Assembly: GCA_016183985.1 (NCBI GenBank)
Contig: JACPDN010000005.1
Span: forward strand, 186,001-250,000
Direction of reading: 5' to 3'
Length of the DNA stretch: 64,000 nucleotides
Source of the DNA: Pseudomonadota bacterium
GTDB taxonomy: Bacteria; Pseudomonadota; Alphaproteobacteria; Dongiales; Dongiaceae
Part shown: piece after piece, positions 27,261-36,714 of the stretch
How positions within the stretch are numbered: position 1 is the stretch's first letter
Layout of the letters: the number at the start of each line of letters is the position of its first letter
The notes under the pieces: generated by a model
Told to the model about the DNA's origin: nothing
Seen by the model: only the letters and a program-made list of their open reading frames with translations
Databases searched by the model: none
Position numbers and translations under genes: made by a program

Positions 27261-27908
27261 ATGCTGCTGGAGATTTTCGCCGATACCGTTTGCCCCTGGT
27301 GCTACATTGGAAAGCGCCGGCTGATGCGTGCACTTGCCAATCGGCCGCAGCCGGATCTTGTTATCCGCTGGCGCGCCTTCCAGCTGAATCCCGGAATGCC
27401 CATGGCCGGCATCGATCGCGCCCAATATATGACCGCGAAATTCGGCTCCCTTGAGCGAGCGCAGCGGGTTTTTGACAGTGTCGCTCGCGTCGGCCGCAAT
27501 GAGGGCATCGATTTTCAGTTCGACCGGATCAAGCGCACGCCGAACACCCTGCGCTCGCATCGTCTGCTGCAGGTGGCCGCGCGCCTCGGGCGGGAAGCTG
27601 CCCTCCTCGACCGTCTCTATACTGCATATTTCCTCGAAGGCATCGATATCGGTGATCCAGACCGTCTGGTGAGCCTTGCTGAAGAAATGGGCCTGCCGGC
27701 CGATACGGCCCATGCTGCAGTCGAAGGCATCCCGGAAATCGACCTGGCGCTGGCCGAGGATTTCCAGTCGCGACGGCTCGGTATCACCGGCGTCCCCTAT
27801 CTCATCTTCAACGGCCGCTTCGGCCTCTCGGGCGCGCAGGAGCCGGAAGTGCTCTATTCCATGTTCGACCTCGCCCGCGAAGACGACAAGGAAAAGTTGG
27901 CCTCCTGA
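27261..27908 (+). CDS. DsbA family oxidoreductase (FrnE-like)
   Basis: 215 residues of thioredoxin fold with a helical insertion. The active-site motif is C11-P-W-C14 (DTVCPWCYIGKRR), and the cis-proline loop is ITGVPYLIFNGRF. No signal peptide is present, so this is a cytoplasmic FrnE/2-hydroxychromene-isomerase-like member rather than periplasmic DsbA. It follows the DMFase-like genes in the same direction across 46 nt. Its stop is 4 nt from the convergent mfd stop. Confidence 0.9.
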   Translation: MLLEIFADTVCPWCYIGKRRLMRALANRPQPDLVIRWRAFQLNPGMPMAGIDRAQYMTAKFGSLERAQRVFDSVARVGRNEGIDFQFDRIKRTPNTLRSHRLLQVAARLGREAALLDRLYTAYFLEGIDIGDPDRLVSLAEEMGLPADTAHAAVEGIPEIDLALAEDFQSRRLGITGVPYLIFNGRFGLSGAQEPEVLYSMFDLAREDDKEKLAS

Positions 27909-27912
27909 GCTT

Positions 27913-30900
27913 CTACGCCGCCATGTCGGCGAGCCGGTCCATCAGCTTGCGCACACCTTGGACACGGGTATCGGCGTCGAGCCAGTCCTGGCGATAGACC
28001 AGCTTTTGATCCGGACGGACCGACATGATGTCTGAGCGCTTCGAGATGAAATCGATGAGCCGATCGGGCTTGGCGAAGCGGTTGTTGCGGAACGACAGCA
28101 CGGCACCTTTCGGGCCGGCTTCGATGCGCTCGATCCCCGCAGCCCGGCAGAGCCGCTTGACTGCAACAATGCGCAAGAGGTTTTCGACCTCGTTCGGCAA
28201 GGCGCCGAAACGATCAATCATCTCCGCGGCGAAGGCTTCCGCTTCCTGGTCGTTCTCCAAGCCGGCGATGCGGCGATAGAGGCCAAGGCGGATGGAGAGA
28301 TCGGTGACGTAGGCCTCCGGGATAAGAACCGACGTGCCGAGATTGATCTGCGGTGCCCATTCCTGCTTCTGCTGTGCCCGAAGATCGCCACGCGCCTCCG
28401 CGACGGCTTCCTCAAGCAGTTGCTGATAGAGCTCGACGCCGACCTCACGCACCTGTCCCGATTGCTCTTCGCCCAGCAGATTTCCAGCACCGCGAATATC
28501 GAGATCGTGGCTCGCCAGCGTGAAGCCGGCGCCCAGCTGATCAAGCGTCTGCATGACCTCGAGCCGCTTCTGCGCCGCCTCGGTGAGGTTCTTATTGGGG
28601 ACGGTCGTGAGATAGCAATAACCGCGCAGCTTGGAGCGGCCGATACGACCGCGCAACTGATAGAGCTGAGCGAGGCCCAGAATATCGGCGCGGTGAATGA
28701 TCATCGTATTCGCGGTCGGAATATCGAGGCCGGATTCAATGATATTGGTTGCCAGCAGCATGTCGTAGGAACGGTCATAAAAGGCCGTCATCGCCTTTTC
28801 GAGCGCCGTCGCCGACATTTGGCCGTGCGCCGTGACGATCTTCACCTCCGGCACGAGCTTGCGAATACGCTCGGCGACCGTTTCCAGATCCTCGATCCGC
28901 GGACAGACATAAAAAATCTGCCCACCACGGAATTGCTCGCGCAGGATCGCTTCGCGGGTGATGACCGGATCGAAAGGCAGCACGAAAGTGCGCACCGCCA
29001 ACCGGTCGACCGGCGGCGTGGTGATGAGACTCATCTCGCGGATGCCGGTCAGTGCCAGCTGCAAGGTGCGCGGGATCGGCGTCGCCGTCAGGGTCAGCAC
29101 ATGGATATCGCCGCGCAGCTCCTTCAGCCGTTCCTTCTGGCCGACGCCAAAATGCTGCTCCTCGTCGACGATAAGAAGACCGAGATCCGCAAACTCGATC
29201 GATTTCGCCAGCAGCGCATGAGTGCCGATGACAATATCAATCTTGCCTTCCTTGATCGCTTCCTTGGTTTCCTTGGTTTCTTTGCTGCCCACCAGACGTG
29301 AGAGCTGGCGCACCTGGATCGGAAAGCCACGGAAGCGTTCACTGAAGGTCTTAAAGTGCTGGCGGCAGAGCAAGGTTGTCGGCGTCACCACGGCGACCTG
29401 CTTGCCGCTCATGGCCGCGACGAAAGCTGCGCGCAGCGCCACTTCGGTCTTACCAAAGCCCACATCGCCGCAAACCAATCGATCCATGGGCTTGCCGGCA
29501 GCAAGATCGGTCAGAACATCGTCAATGGCCCGCTGCTGATCTTCGGTCTCGGCAAAGGCGAAACGGGCACAGAATTCATCGAAGAGACCTGAAGGTGCCT
29601 GCAAGGGATCGCTTTCCCGAATGGCACGCTGTGCTGCCACCTTCAACAGATGGTTGGCGATATCCTTGATGCGCTGCTTGACGCGTGCTTTCCGCGCCTG
29701 CCAGGCGGCGCCGCCAAGCTTGTCGAGCTCAACGATCGCCTCCTCCCCGCCATAGCGGGTGAGGACGTCGATGTTTTCGACCGGCACATAAAGCTTGTCA
29801 TTTCCGGCATAAATCAGCCGCAAGCAGTCATGCGGCGCGCCGCCGACATCAAGCGTCTCCAACCCTTCGTAGCGGCCGACGCCATGATCGACATGGACGA
29901 TGAAATCGCCTGCAGCGAAATTCGCGAGTTCCGCCAGGAAAGTCTCGGTCTTGCGCTTGCGCGCGACTGTGCGCGTGAGGCGGTCGCCGAGAATATCCTG
30001 CTCGGTCACGACCAACAGGTCATCGGCCTTGTATCCCTGCTCAAGGCCCAGAACCGCCCTGCCCAGGGTGTCCCGCGGCCAGGCCATGAATTCAGCCAAG
30101 CTGCCGACAGAAACCTGCTTTACCAGCCCATGTTCGCTCAGCAGGTGCCCGATACGTTCGACTGCACCCTGGCTGACGGCCGTCAACAGCACGCGCCTGC
30201 CAGTCAGCTGTTCGGCTTTGATGGCTTTCGCCGCGGCCTCGTAAACATTGATGTCAGGGTTGATCCGCGCCTCGGCGAAATTGAGACCGGGTGCACCCAT
30301 CGCCCGCAGATTAGTTTCACTGCCGGTGCCGAAATGATGAAAAGCGAAGACCGTGTGACGTCTGGCAAAGTTGCGCCAATCGGAATCGGCCAAATAGAGA
30401 AGTTCGGGCGGCAGTGGTTTATAGGCGGCGGCACCAGACTCCCTGTCCGCCCGCTGCAGATCGCGCCGGGCCGAATAGAAATCGGCAATCGTATCGAGCC
30501 GCGCGCGTTTGGCCTCGTCCGCCTGATGGTCGAGTGTGATCACGCATTGCGGCAGATAGGAATCGAGGCTGACCAACGGCGTGCCGAATAGCGGCAGCCA
30601 GTGCTCCATGCCGGGATAATGACGCCCAGCACTGATCGCCTCGTAAAGCGGATCGTCCGCGCCACTTGAGCCGAAGGTCTGCCGATACCCTGTGCGAAAG
30701 GCTTCGATCGCAGCAGGGGTCAAGGTCACTTCATTGACCGGCTTGATTTCAAACCGATCCAGCTTTTCCTGGCTTCGCTGCGTCAGCGGATCGAACAGCC
30801 GAATGTCTTCGATCTCGTCGCCGAAGAAGTCGATCCGCAACGGTGCCGGCGTTCCCGGGGGATAGAGATCGGCTATCCCGCCACGCAAGGCGAACTCGCC

Positions 30901-31392
30901 CGGCTCGGACACGGTCGCATTGCGCAAATACCCGTTGCCGAGCAGATAGGTCATCAACTCGTCCTGCGACAGGGTCTTGCCCTTCGCAAGATCCAGTCCG
31001 GCATTCCGGAAAGCAGCGGCGCCCGGCACCTTCTGCAGCAATGCGCCGACGGTGGTGACGACGATCGGCAGCGGTTTGCCGGCGGCGGCAGTGGCCGCCA
31101 GGGCGCTCAAAGTCTGGATACGTGTCGCCAGAATGTCCCGATGCGGCGACGAACGGTCGTAGGGGAGACAATCCCAGGCCGGGAAAGAAAGGACTTCCAG
31201 ATCCGGTGCGACGAATTTCAGCGTCTCGACCATGCGCGTCATGCGCAGATCGTCGCGGGCGACATGCAGCACGCCGTTCAGCGTCCGTGCGCGTGCAATC
31301 CCGGCGACCAATTGCGCATCGTGACCGTCGGGGACGCCGGCAACGTCGTGGCGGCCGGCCTCCGGTACATCAAACGGCAGCTTCTCGCGCAT
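27913..31392 (-). CDS. mfd: Transcription-repair coupling factor Mfd
   Basis: This 1159-residue DNA translocase removes stalled RNA polymerase and recruits UvrA. In order: a UvrB-like N-terminal region (to about 340), an RNA-polymerase-interacting CarD-like domain (FIVHVDHGVGRYEGLE, near residue 500), RecG-type helicase motors with Walker A GDVGFGKTE (K648) and DEEQ box LLIVDEEQHFGV, the TRG motif region (GRIGRSKLRGYCYL) and the C-terminal UvrA-binding D7 domain. The start overlaps the sdhE stop (ATGA). Confidence 0.97.
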   Translation of the reverse strand: MREKLPFDVPEAGRHDVAGVPDGHDAQLVAGIARARTLNGVLHVARDDLRMTRMVETLKFVAPDLEVLSFPAWDCLPYDRSSPHRDILATRIQTLSALAATAAAGKPLPIVVTTVGALLQKVPGAAAFRNAGLDLAKGKTLSQDELMTYLLGNGYLRNATVSEPGEFALRGGIADLYPPGTPAPLRIDFFGDEIEDIRLFDPLTQRSQEKLDRFEIKPVNEVTLTPAAIEAFRTGYRQTFGSSGADDPLYEAISAGRHYPGMEHWLPLFGTPLVSLDSYLPQCVITLDHQADEAKRARLDTIADFYSARRDLQRADRESGAAAYKPLPPELLYLADSDWRNFARRHTVFAFHHFGTGSETNLRAMGAPGLNFAEARINPDINVYEAAAKAIKAEQLTGRRVLLTAVSQGAVERIGHLLSEHGLVKQVSVGSLAEFMAWPRDTLGRAVLGLEQGYKADDLLVVTEQDILGDRLTRTVARKRKTETFLAELANFAAGDFIVHVDHGVGRYEGLETLDVGGAPHDCLRLIYAGNDKLYVPVENIDVLTRYGGEEAIVELDKLGGAAWQARKARVKQRIKDIANHLLKVAAQRAIRESDPLQAPSGLFDEFCARFAFAETEDQQRAIDDVLTDLAAGKPMDRLVCGDVGFGKTEVALRAAFVAAMSGKQVAVVTPTTLLCRQHFKTFSERFRGFPIQVRQLSRLVGSKETKETKEAIKEGKIDIVIGTHALLAKSIEFADLGLLIVDEEQHFGVGQKERLKELRGDIHVLTLTATPIPRTLQLALTGIREMSLITTPPVDRLAVRTFVLPFDPVITREAILREQFRGGQIFYVCPRIEDLETVAERIRKLVPEVKIVTAHGQMSATALEKAMTAFYDRSYDMLLATNIIESGLDIPTANTMIIHRADILGLAQLYQLRGRIGRSKLRGYCYLTTVPNKNLTEAAQKRLEVMQTLDQLGAGFTLASHDLDIRGAGNLLGEEQSGQVREVGVELYQQLLEEAVAEARGDLRAQQKQEWAPQINLGTSVLIPEAYVTDLSIRLGLYRRIAGLENDQEAEAFAAEMIDRFGALPNEVENLLRIVAVKRLCRAAGIERIEAGPKGAVLSFRNNRFAKPDRLIDFISKRSDIMSVRPDQKLVYRQDWLDADTRVQGVRKLMDRLADMAA

Positions 31393-31670
31393 CAGGCGCC
31401 CTCGCCCGACAAACGCAGCCGGCCGAAGGCGACCAGGCGCTCGGTCATCGCGCTTTGCAGCCGCGTCGGCAATGGTTCGCGGCCGGAAAGCCAGTCATAG
31501 ATATCTGGGTCGATTTCGCTCAGAAAAGCAGTCAAAACGCGTAACTCGTCGGCATTGAGGTCGGCCAGATGAGCATCGGCAAAAGGCCCCAGGACCAGAT
31601 CAAGTTCCTTGGTGCCACGGTGATGGCATTGGAACATCAGCTTTTTGCGCTGCCGCTCCAATTCCTCCAT
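31392..31670 (-). CDS. sdhE: FAD assembly factor SdhE
   Basis: The track start at 31757 lies upstream of the conserved region. I use the ATG at 31670 (MEELERQRKKLMFQ), which follows AGAGGAAAGGG and gives 92 residues, the usual SdhE length. The flavinylation motif region is present (KKLMFQCHHRGTKELDLVLG; the usual RGxxE appears as RGTKE). SdhE promotes covalent FAD attachment to succinate dehydrogenase. It is the upstream partner of mfd and divergent from recG, an arrangement widespread in alphaproteobacteria. Confidence 0.9.
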   Translation of the reverse strand: MEELERQRKKLMFQCHHRGTKELDLVLGPFADAHLADLNADELRVLTAFLSEIDPDIYDWLSGREPLPTRLQSAMTERLVAFGRLRLSGEGA

Positions 31671-31745
31671 GTCGATGCCCTTTCCTCTTTTACGTTTGGC
31701 GCATAGAATCGCGCCGTTTTCAGCCTCAGCCGAACCCGGATTCCC

Positions 31746-33827
31746 TTGCGCCCGCAAATCCTTTACCCGCTCTTTGCGTCGGTGACCAGCCTGCCCGGCA
31801 TCGGGCCGAGGCTCGGGAAGCTATTTGAGAAATTGACCGGCCCCAGCGTGGTCGGTTTGCTTTGGCATCTCCCCACGGGACTGGTGGAGCGCCAGCAAGA
31901 ACCGGATATTCCGGATGTCGCCGATGGCGCAACCGTCACGCTCAAGGTCCAGGTGACGATCCATCTGGCACCACAGCGCCCGCGCCAGCCCTACCGAGTG
32001 TCCTGCGTCAATGATACCGGCGCCGTCGATCTGGTCTTTTTCAACCCCCGGGTCGATTATCTCAAGAACCTGTTACCGCCAGGAGAATGGCGGGTCGTTT
32101 CCGGGCGGGTCGAGCGCTATGCCGGCACCCTCAATATGGTCCATCCGGATTACATCCTGCCGCCGGAACGCGCGGGCGAGATCAAGAAGCTTGAGCCCAC
32201 CTATGGCCTGACTGCGGGGCTCACCCCCCGCATCGTGCTGAAAGCCGTGGCCGCCGCCATCGAACGCGCGCCCGAGCCACCCGAATGGATCGATGCGCAT
32301 GTGATGAAGCGCCATCAATGGCCGAAATGGAAGGCGGCTATCGAAACGATCCATCGCCCGGGAGGCGCCGCCGATCTAGGGCCGGATACCCTCGCCCGGC
32401 AGCGCTTGGCCTATGACGAGGTGCTGGCGAGCCAAGTGGCATTGGCTTTGGTGCGCCAGCATAACCGGCGCCTGGCGGGCCGACCTTGTGTTGCAACCGG
32501 GGCACTGACGTCCCGTGTCAAAGCAAAGCTGCCTTACGATTTGACGCCCTCGCAGCGCCAGGCGATCGAGGAGATTGCAGCGGACATGGCCTCGCCTCAG
32601 CGCATGCTGCGCCTGCTGCAGGGTGACGTCGGCAGCGGCAAGACCGTGGTTGCGCTCTTTGCCATGCTGATCGCTGCCGAAGCCGGCGGTCAGGCCGCCC
32701 TCCTCGCGCCGACCGATATCCTGGCGCGACAGCACTTTGCGACCCTCGAGCCGCTCCTTCGGGCCGCAGGCCTGCGCCTGGAACTGCTGACCGGCCGCGA
32801 CAAGGGCAAAGCACGTGAACGCATTCTGGAAGGGCTTGCTTCCGGCGATGTCCCTCTGGTCGTGGGCACACACGCCCTGGTTCAGGAGAGCATTACCTTT
32901 AACGATCTGCGCTTGGCGGTGGTCGACGAGCAGCACCGATTTGGCGTGCAGCAGCGCGTCGCGTTGTCGGAGAAGGGCAAAGGCGTCGACCTCCTCGTCA
33001 TGACGGCGACGCCTATTCCGCGCACCTTGATGCTGACCGCCTATGGCGACATCGATGTTTCGCGCCTCACCGAGAAACCGCCAGGACGACAGCCGATTGA
33101 TACGCGGACCATTCCGATCGATCGCCTGGACGAGGTTGCCGGCGGGCTCAAGCGCGCCATTGCACATAGCTCCCGCATCTATTGGGTTTGCCCGCTGGTA
33201 GACGAATCCGAGGTGATCGATCTGGCAGCTGCCAGCGAACGCTATGAGATGCTCAAGAACATCTTTGGCCTGCGCGCTGGCTTGGTCCATGGCCAGATGA
33301 AGGCTGCCGATCGCGATAAGACCATGGCACAATTCCAGGCTGGAGAAATCGACATCTTGGTGGCGACAACCGTGATCGAGGTCGGCGTCAACGTGCCTGA
33401 AGCGACCGTCATGGTGATCGAACATGCCGAGCGCTTTGGCCTGGCGCAGCTCCATCAACTGCGCGGCCGCGTCGGGCGCGGCACCGGAAAGTCGAGCTGC
33501 ATTCTCCTTTACCAAACACCTCTAAGCGAAACGGCAAAGTCGCGCCTTGCGATCATGCGGGACACCGAGGACGGTTTCCGTATCGCAGAAGAGGATCTAA
33601 AGCTGCGCGGTGCAGGCGAGCTTCTGGGAACGCGCCAGAGCGGCCTGCAAGAATTCCACATCGCAGATCTGACAGCCCATGCCGATCTCATCCAGATCGC
33701 CCGCGATGATGCGCGCCTGGTCCTGGAGATGGATCCGGAACTGGTCAGTGAGCGCGGGCTGGCATTGCGCGTCCTGCTCTATCTCTTTGAGAAGGACGCC
33801 GTGGTGAAGACAATCCGGTCAGGCTGA
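31746..33827 (+). CDS. recG: ATP-dependent DNA helicase RecG
   Basis: 693 residues. The start is TTG at 31746, supported by the conserved N-terminus RPQILYPLFASVTSLPGIGPRLGK. The wedge/OB domain (about 30-170) is followed by SF2 motors with Walker A GDVGSGKTVV (K299) and DEQH box VVDEQHRFGVQQR, then the TRG-type GRVGRGTGKSSC segment. RecG remodels stalled forks and Holliday junctions. Its 3' end overlaps the convergent DUF502 gene by 9 nt. Confidence 0.96.
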   Translation: MRPQILYPLFASVTSLPGIGPRLGKLFEKLTGPSVVGLLWHLPTGLVERQQEPDIPDVADGATVTLKVQVTIHLAPQRPRQPYRVSCVNDTGAVDLVFFNPRVDYLKNLLPPGEWRVVSGRVERYAGTLNMVHPDYILPPERAGEIKKLEPTYGLTAGLTPRIVLKAVAAAIERAPEPPEWIDAHVMKRHQWPKWKAAIETIHRPGGAADLGPDTLARQRLAYDEVLASQVALALVRQHNRRLAGRPCVATGALTSRVKAKLPYDLTPSQRQAIEEIAADMASPQRMLRLLQGDVGSGKTVVALFAMLIAAEAGGQAALLAPTDILARQHFATLEPLLRAAGLRLELLTGRDKGKARERILEGLASGDVPLVVGTHALVQESITFNDLRLAVVDEQHRFGVQQRVALSEKGKGVDLLVMTATPIPRTLMLTAYGDIDVSRLTEKPPGRQPIDTRTIPIDRLDEVAGGLKRAIAHSSRIYWVCPLVDESEVIDLAAASERYEMLKNIFGLRAGLVHGQMKAADRDKTMAQFQAGEIDILVATTVIEVGVNVPEATVMVIEHAERFGLAQLHQLRGRVGRGTGKSSCILLYQTPLSETAKSRLAIMRDTEDGFRIAEEDLKLRGAGELLGTRQSGLQEFHIADLTAHADLIQIARDDARLVLEMDPELVSERGLALRVLLYLFEKDAVVKTIRSG

Positions 33828-34529
33828 AGCCTTCTTCTTCGGCACCGCTTTGCCGGGTGCCACGATACCGCCTGACACGACCAGCTTGATCCCGTCCTCG
33901 ACCGACATGTCGAGGTATTTTACATCCTTTTTCGGCACGAAGATGAGGTAACCCGAGGTCGGATTGGGCGTAGTCGGCACGAAGATGGTCACTGGATCCT
34001 CTCCAACCGATTCTTTGACCTCCGCCGGCGTGCTGCCAGTCACGAAACCCAAGGTCCAGGCGCCCGGACGGGGAAACTCCACCAAGACGCAATCGCGAAA
34101 GGCGGCCGATTGATTGGCAAGCACCGTCTCGACGATCTGCTTGATGGCACTGTAGATCGAGCGAATGATCGGCAGGCGGTTGAGAATGCTCTCCATCAAT
34201 TGCCGCGTCAGGCGACCGAAAAGGCCCGCTGTGATGGCGCCTATCAAGGTGAGCACGATAAGAACGATGATCAGCCCAATCCCGGGGATGGAGAAAGGCA
34301 GATAGTTCTCGGGGTTGTACTCGGGTGGCACCAGCGGCAGGACTGTCTGATCGACCCAGTTGATGAACAGCCAAGCGATATAGATGGTCAGGCTGACGGG
34401 CGCGGTGATGAGGATGCCCGCCAGGAAATAGTTGCGCAGCCGCGCGCCCAACCCCAGGCCATGCTTCTTCGGCGTCAGATCTTCCGGTCCCTCCGGCGCG
34501 GCGTTCGGCGGGTTTTCGATCTCACTCAT
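33819..34529 (-). CDS. DUF502 family membrane protein
   Basis: 236 residues, with two strong membrane helices (about residues 34-56 and 80-105) after a polar N-terminus. It carries the DUF502 pattern: YFLAGILITAPVSLTIYIAW, PGIGLIIVLIVLTLIGAITAG, RLPIIRSIYSAIKQIVETV and FPRPGAWTLGFVTGST. Function is unknown; a plant relative, COV1, affects vascular patterning. The last nine bases overlap recG on the other strand. Confidence 0.88.
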   Translation of the reverse strand: MSEIENPPNAAPEGPEDLTPKKHGLGLGARLRNYFLAGILITAPVSLTIYIAWLFINWVDQTVLPLVPPEYNPENYLPFSIPGIGLIIVLIVLTLIGAITAGLFGRLTRQLMESILNRLPIIRSIYSAIKQIVETVLANQSAAFRDCVLVEFPRPGAWTLGFVTGSTPAEVKESVGEDPVTIFVPTTPNPTSGYLIFVPKKDVKYLDMSVEDGIKLVVSGGIVAPGKAVPKKKASA

Positions 34530-34638
34530 GATGCGCGGTTACCCTTCCAGTGTTGGTTGCCTCTATCAAATAGAACTGGCCGGGTTGACGCAACTAGGGC
34601 AGAATCTGCGACATTTAGTGGATGAACGGCGCCGGTAT

Positions 34639-35175
34639 ATGGCGGAACTGGATTGGATTGAGGGGCTGATCTGTTTCTGCCCGCGGGAGCAAATTGCTTC
34701 CGAGGTGATCGATCGTGCCGAAACTGTCTGGTCCGGTTTGTGCCATGGGCGGCCGTATCCCGGCCGTGCCGAGCTCGACCCATTGAGCTTCCGTGACGTG
34801 CTTCCCTATCTGTCGGTCATTGAGTTTCATGAAAACCCCTTCCGCCTCCGCTATCGACTGATCGGGACGGAAGTCGCACGCTTTTCCGGCGAGGACTTTT
34901 CCGGAAAGTGGCTTGATGAAACAGGTTGGAGCCCACTCCATCAGCGGCTCAATCTCTTGCTCTACGTGCGGGCGTATGAAACGCAACAACCCGTCTTTGG
35001 CCTATCGCAAGTCGACTGGCGCGATCGAACTGATCATTTCTTTCAGTGGGCGCTCTATCCGTTGGGTGATGCCGGGCGCGTGACCCACTGCCTAAGTGTT
35101 GACGATTTCACCCATATCGCGAAGCCCAGCGGCCTGCTGCGCGAAAACTCGCCAAAGGACGAACCGACGACATGA
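34639..35175 (+). CDS. PAS_5-type domain protein (second copy)
   Basis: The track begins at 34432, inside the convergent-strand DUF502 gene. The plausible starts are ATG at 34639 or GTG at 34618, and neither has a strong ribosome site. About 178 residues. The family block is LDPLSFRDVLPYLSVIEF ... LRYRLIGTEVARFSGEDFSG, related to the protein at 21.9-22.4 kb. Its stop overlaps the start of the Sel1 gene by 4 nt (ATGA), so the two are probably translated together. Signal and output unknown. Confidence 0.7.
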   Translation: MAELDWIEGLICFCPREQIASEVIDRAETVWSGLCHGRPYPGRAELDPLSFRDVLPYLSVIEFHENPFRLRYRLIGTEVARFSGEDFSGKWLDETGWSPLHQRLNLLLYVRAYETQQPVFGLSQVDWRDRTDHFFQWALYPLGDAGRVTHCLSVDDFTHIAKPSGLLRENSPKDEPTT

Positions 35176-36032
35176 AAAAAGCACATTGGCTGCCGGTCCT
35201 GTGCTTCACCATTTCAGCGATGCTGGCCGAGCCCAGTTGGGCACAGAGCGCGATCGATCCGGGCTCCGCCGCTTTCATGCATGGCGATTATGCGACGGCC
35301 ATGCAGGAATGGTGGAAGAAGGCACAAGCAGGTGACGCCGAAGCCATCAACAATATCGGCGTCCTTTACAACAAGGGCCTTGGCGTGGAGAAAGACCCCG
35401 GCAAAGCAGCTCAATGGTATCAGCGTTCGGCCGAATTCGGCTATCCGAACGCACAGTTCAACCTGGCCAACCTCTATTACTCCGGCGACGGCGTGGAAAA
35501 GAATCCAAAGCAGGCCGCCTATTGGTATCAGCAGGCTGCTGAACGCGGACATCTCGGAGCCCAATATTATCTTGGGCTGATGTATGAGGATGGCGAGGGC
35601 GTCCCGCAGGACCAGATGATGGCCTTGAAGTGGATCGTTAAAGCGGCCGATGCCGGCAATGCGGCCGCGCAATATGAAGTCGGCCGTATGCTGGTCAGCG
35701 GCAACGGTTTGCAACCGGATGCCAAAAAGGGTGCCGAATACGCCCTGAAAGCAGCCCAGGCCGGCAATGCCAAAGCATCCCTGCTCATGGCGCAACTCTA
35801 TGAAGCCGGCAACGGCGCCGAGAAGAACGATCTCGAAGCCTATGTTTGGGCGCGGATCGCCCTCGATCGAATGAAGCCAGGGCAAGACTCAAAGAAGGCG
35901 TCTGCTCTGGTGGACGAGTTGGAGGGGCGGCTTGAACCCGGCGCCATAAAGGCCGCGGAACGAGTCATAGCGATCCGCAATCCAAAACCGAATGGTGAAG
36001 ACCAGAATCAGGCGGCCCAGCCGCCGCAATAG
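35172..36032 (+). CDS. Secreted Sel1-repeat (TPR-like) protein
   Basis: 286 residues with a signal peptide (residues 3-24, cleavage after SWA). Five or so Sel1-like repeats of 36 residues run from about 30 to 220, each with the AA-x-WY/A-x-x-G-x-x-x-A-Q pattern (AAQWYQRSAEFGYPNAQFNL, AAYWYQQAAERGHLGAQYYL). A charged helical tail follows. Sel1 proteins act as periplasmic scaffolds in envelope stress or assembly. Its partner is not known. It is coupled to the PAS gene before it. Confidence 0.88.
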   Translation: MKKAHWLPVLCFTISAMLAEPSWAQSAIDPGSAAFMHGDYATAMQEWWKKAQAGDAEAINNIGVLYNKGLGVEKDPGKAAQWYQRSAEFGYPNAQFNLANLYYSGDGVEKNPKQAAYWYQQAAERGHLGAQYYLGLMYEDGEGVPQDQMMALKWIVKAADAGNAAAQYEVGRMLVSGNGLQPDAKKGAEYALKAAQAGNAKASLLMAQLYEAGNGAEKNDLEAYVWARIALDRMKPGQDSKKASALVDELEGRLEPGAIKAAERVIAIRNPKPNGEDQNQAAQPPQ

Positions 36033-36035
36033 ACC

Positions 36036-36638
36036 TCAAGGGTAGGTAGCACCGGCATAGATCTTTTCGAGCTTGGCGATCGTCTCCGCCGTATCAAGCG
36101 ACTGATCGCCGGCGACGGGTTTCGCCACAAGATCCACGGTCAGAATGGACACCGCCTTGCCGGACGCCCAGCGACGCTCGGAGCATGGGTAGCCGTAATA
36201 GGGCCAGCCGCCGTAACCATAGGCGTGTCTGTGGCCATAGAAGCCATAACCGGGATAGCCCCAAAAGGGTGCTGCCGAGCAGTGCGGGTAGGATTGCACG
36301 TCGATATCGCTATCCGTCTTCTCTGACACAACACGAAAGGCGGATATGCTGCGCTCCTGCGCGATCCGGGCCGCACGCAACAAAGCCAGATCGTGCACCT
36401 TGTCTTTCTCCGACGCGATTTTCGCGTCGCCGCGCGGATTGCTGGCCGAGAGTCTCACCTCAGCGCCCCGATATGTGATCTCGACGGTGTCGCTATCGAC
36501 ATCCCGGTCACTAAAACCAAAATCGCCCGCTACCGAAAGCGGCTGCATCGCCGGCCGAGGTGGCGCTGGCGTAGCGCAGGCCGCCAAAGCGAGCGATCCA
36601 AGGAATAGAAATGCGGGAATGAGGCGAGGCATCGTCAT
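36036..36638 (-). CDS. Lipoprotein with Gly/Tyr-rich segment
   Basis: 200 residues. The lipobox LALAAC places the acylated cysteine at 21. A soluble domain (about 40-120) with VEITYRGAEVRLSASNP and a helix DLALLRAARIAQERSISAFRVV is followed by a Gly/Tyr/Pro-rich stretch (GYPGYGFYGHRHAYGYGGW) and a short C-terminal domain. It may belong to the Caulobacter CC0125/CC1285 lipoprotein group, but I am unsure. It is convergent with the Sel1 gene, with a 3-nt gap. Function unknown. Confidence 0.75.
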   Translation of the reverse strand: MTMPRLIPAFLFLGSLALAACATPAPPRPAMQPLSVAGDFGFSDRDVDSDTVEITYRGAEVRLSASNPRGDAKIASEKDKVHDLALLRAARIAQERSISAFRVVSEKTDSDIDVQSYPHCSAAPFWGYPGYGFYGHRHAYGYGGWPYYGYPCSERRWASGKAVSILTVDLVAKPVAGDQSLDTAETIAKLEKIYAGATYP

Positions 36639-36714
36639 GGCCCCACTTTAACATTTTTTGGCGGCAGCGGGCTCCACCACCGCCACTCTGCTCAAACAAA
36701 TGTGATCAAACGGC

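Noticed and set aside
32376-33515. 379-aa minus-strand ORF inside recG
   Set aside because: Antisense to the helicase motors of recG; no motif of its own.
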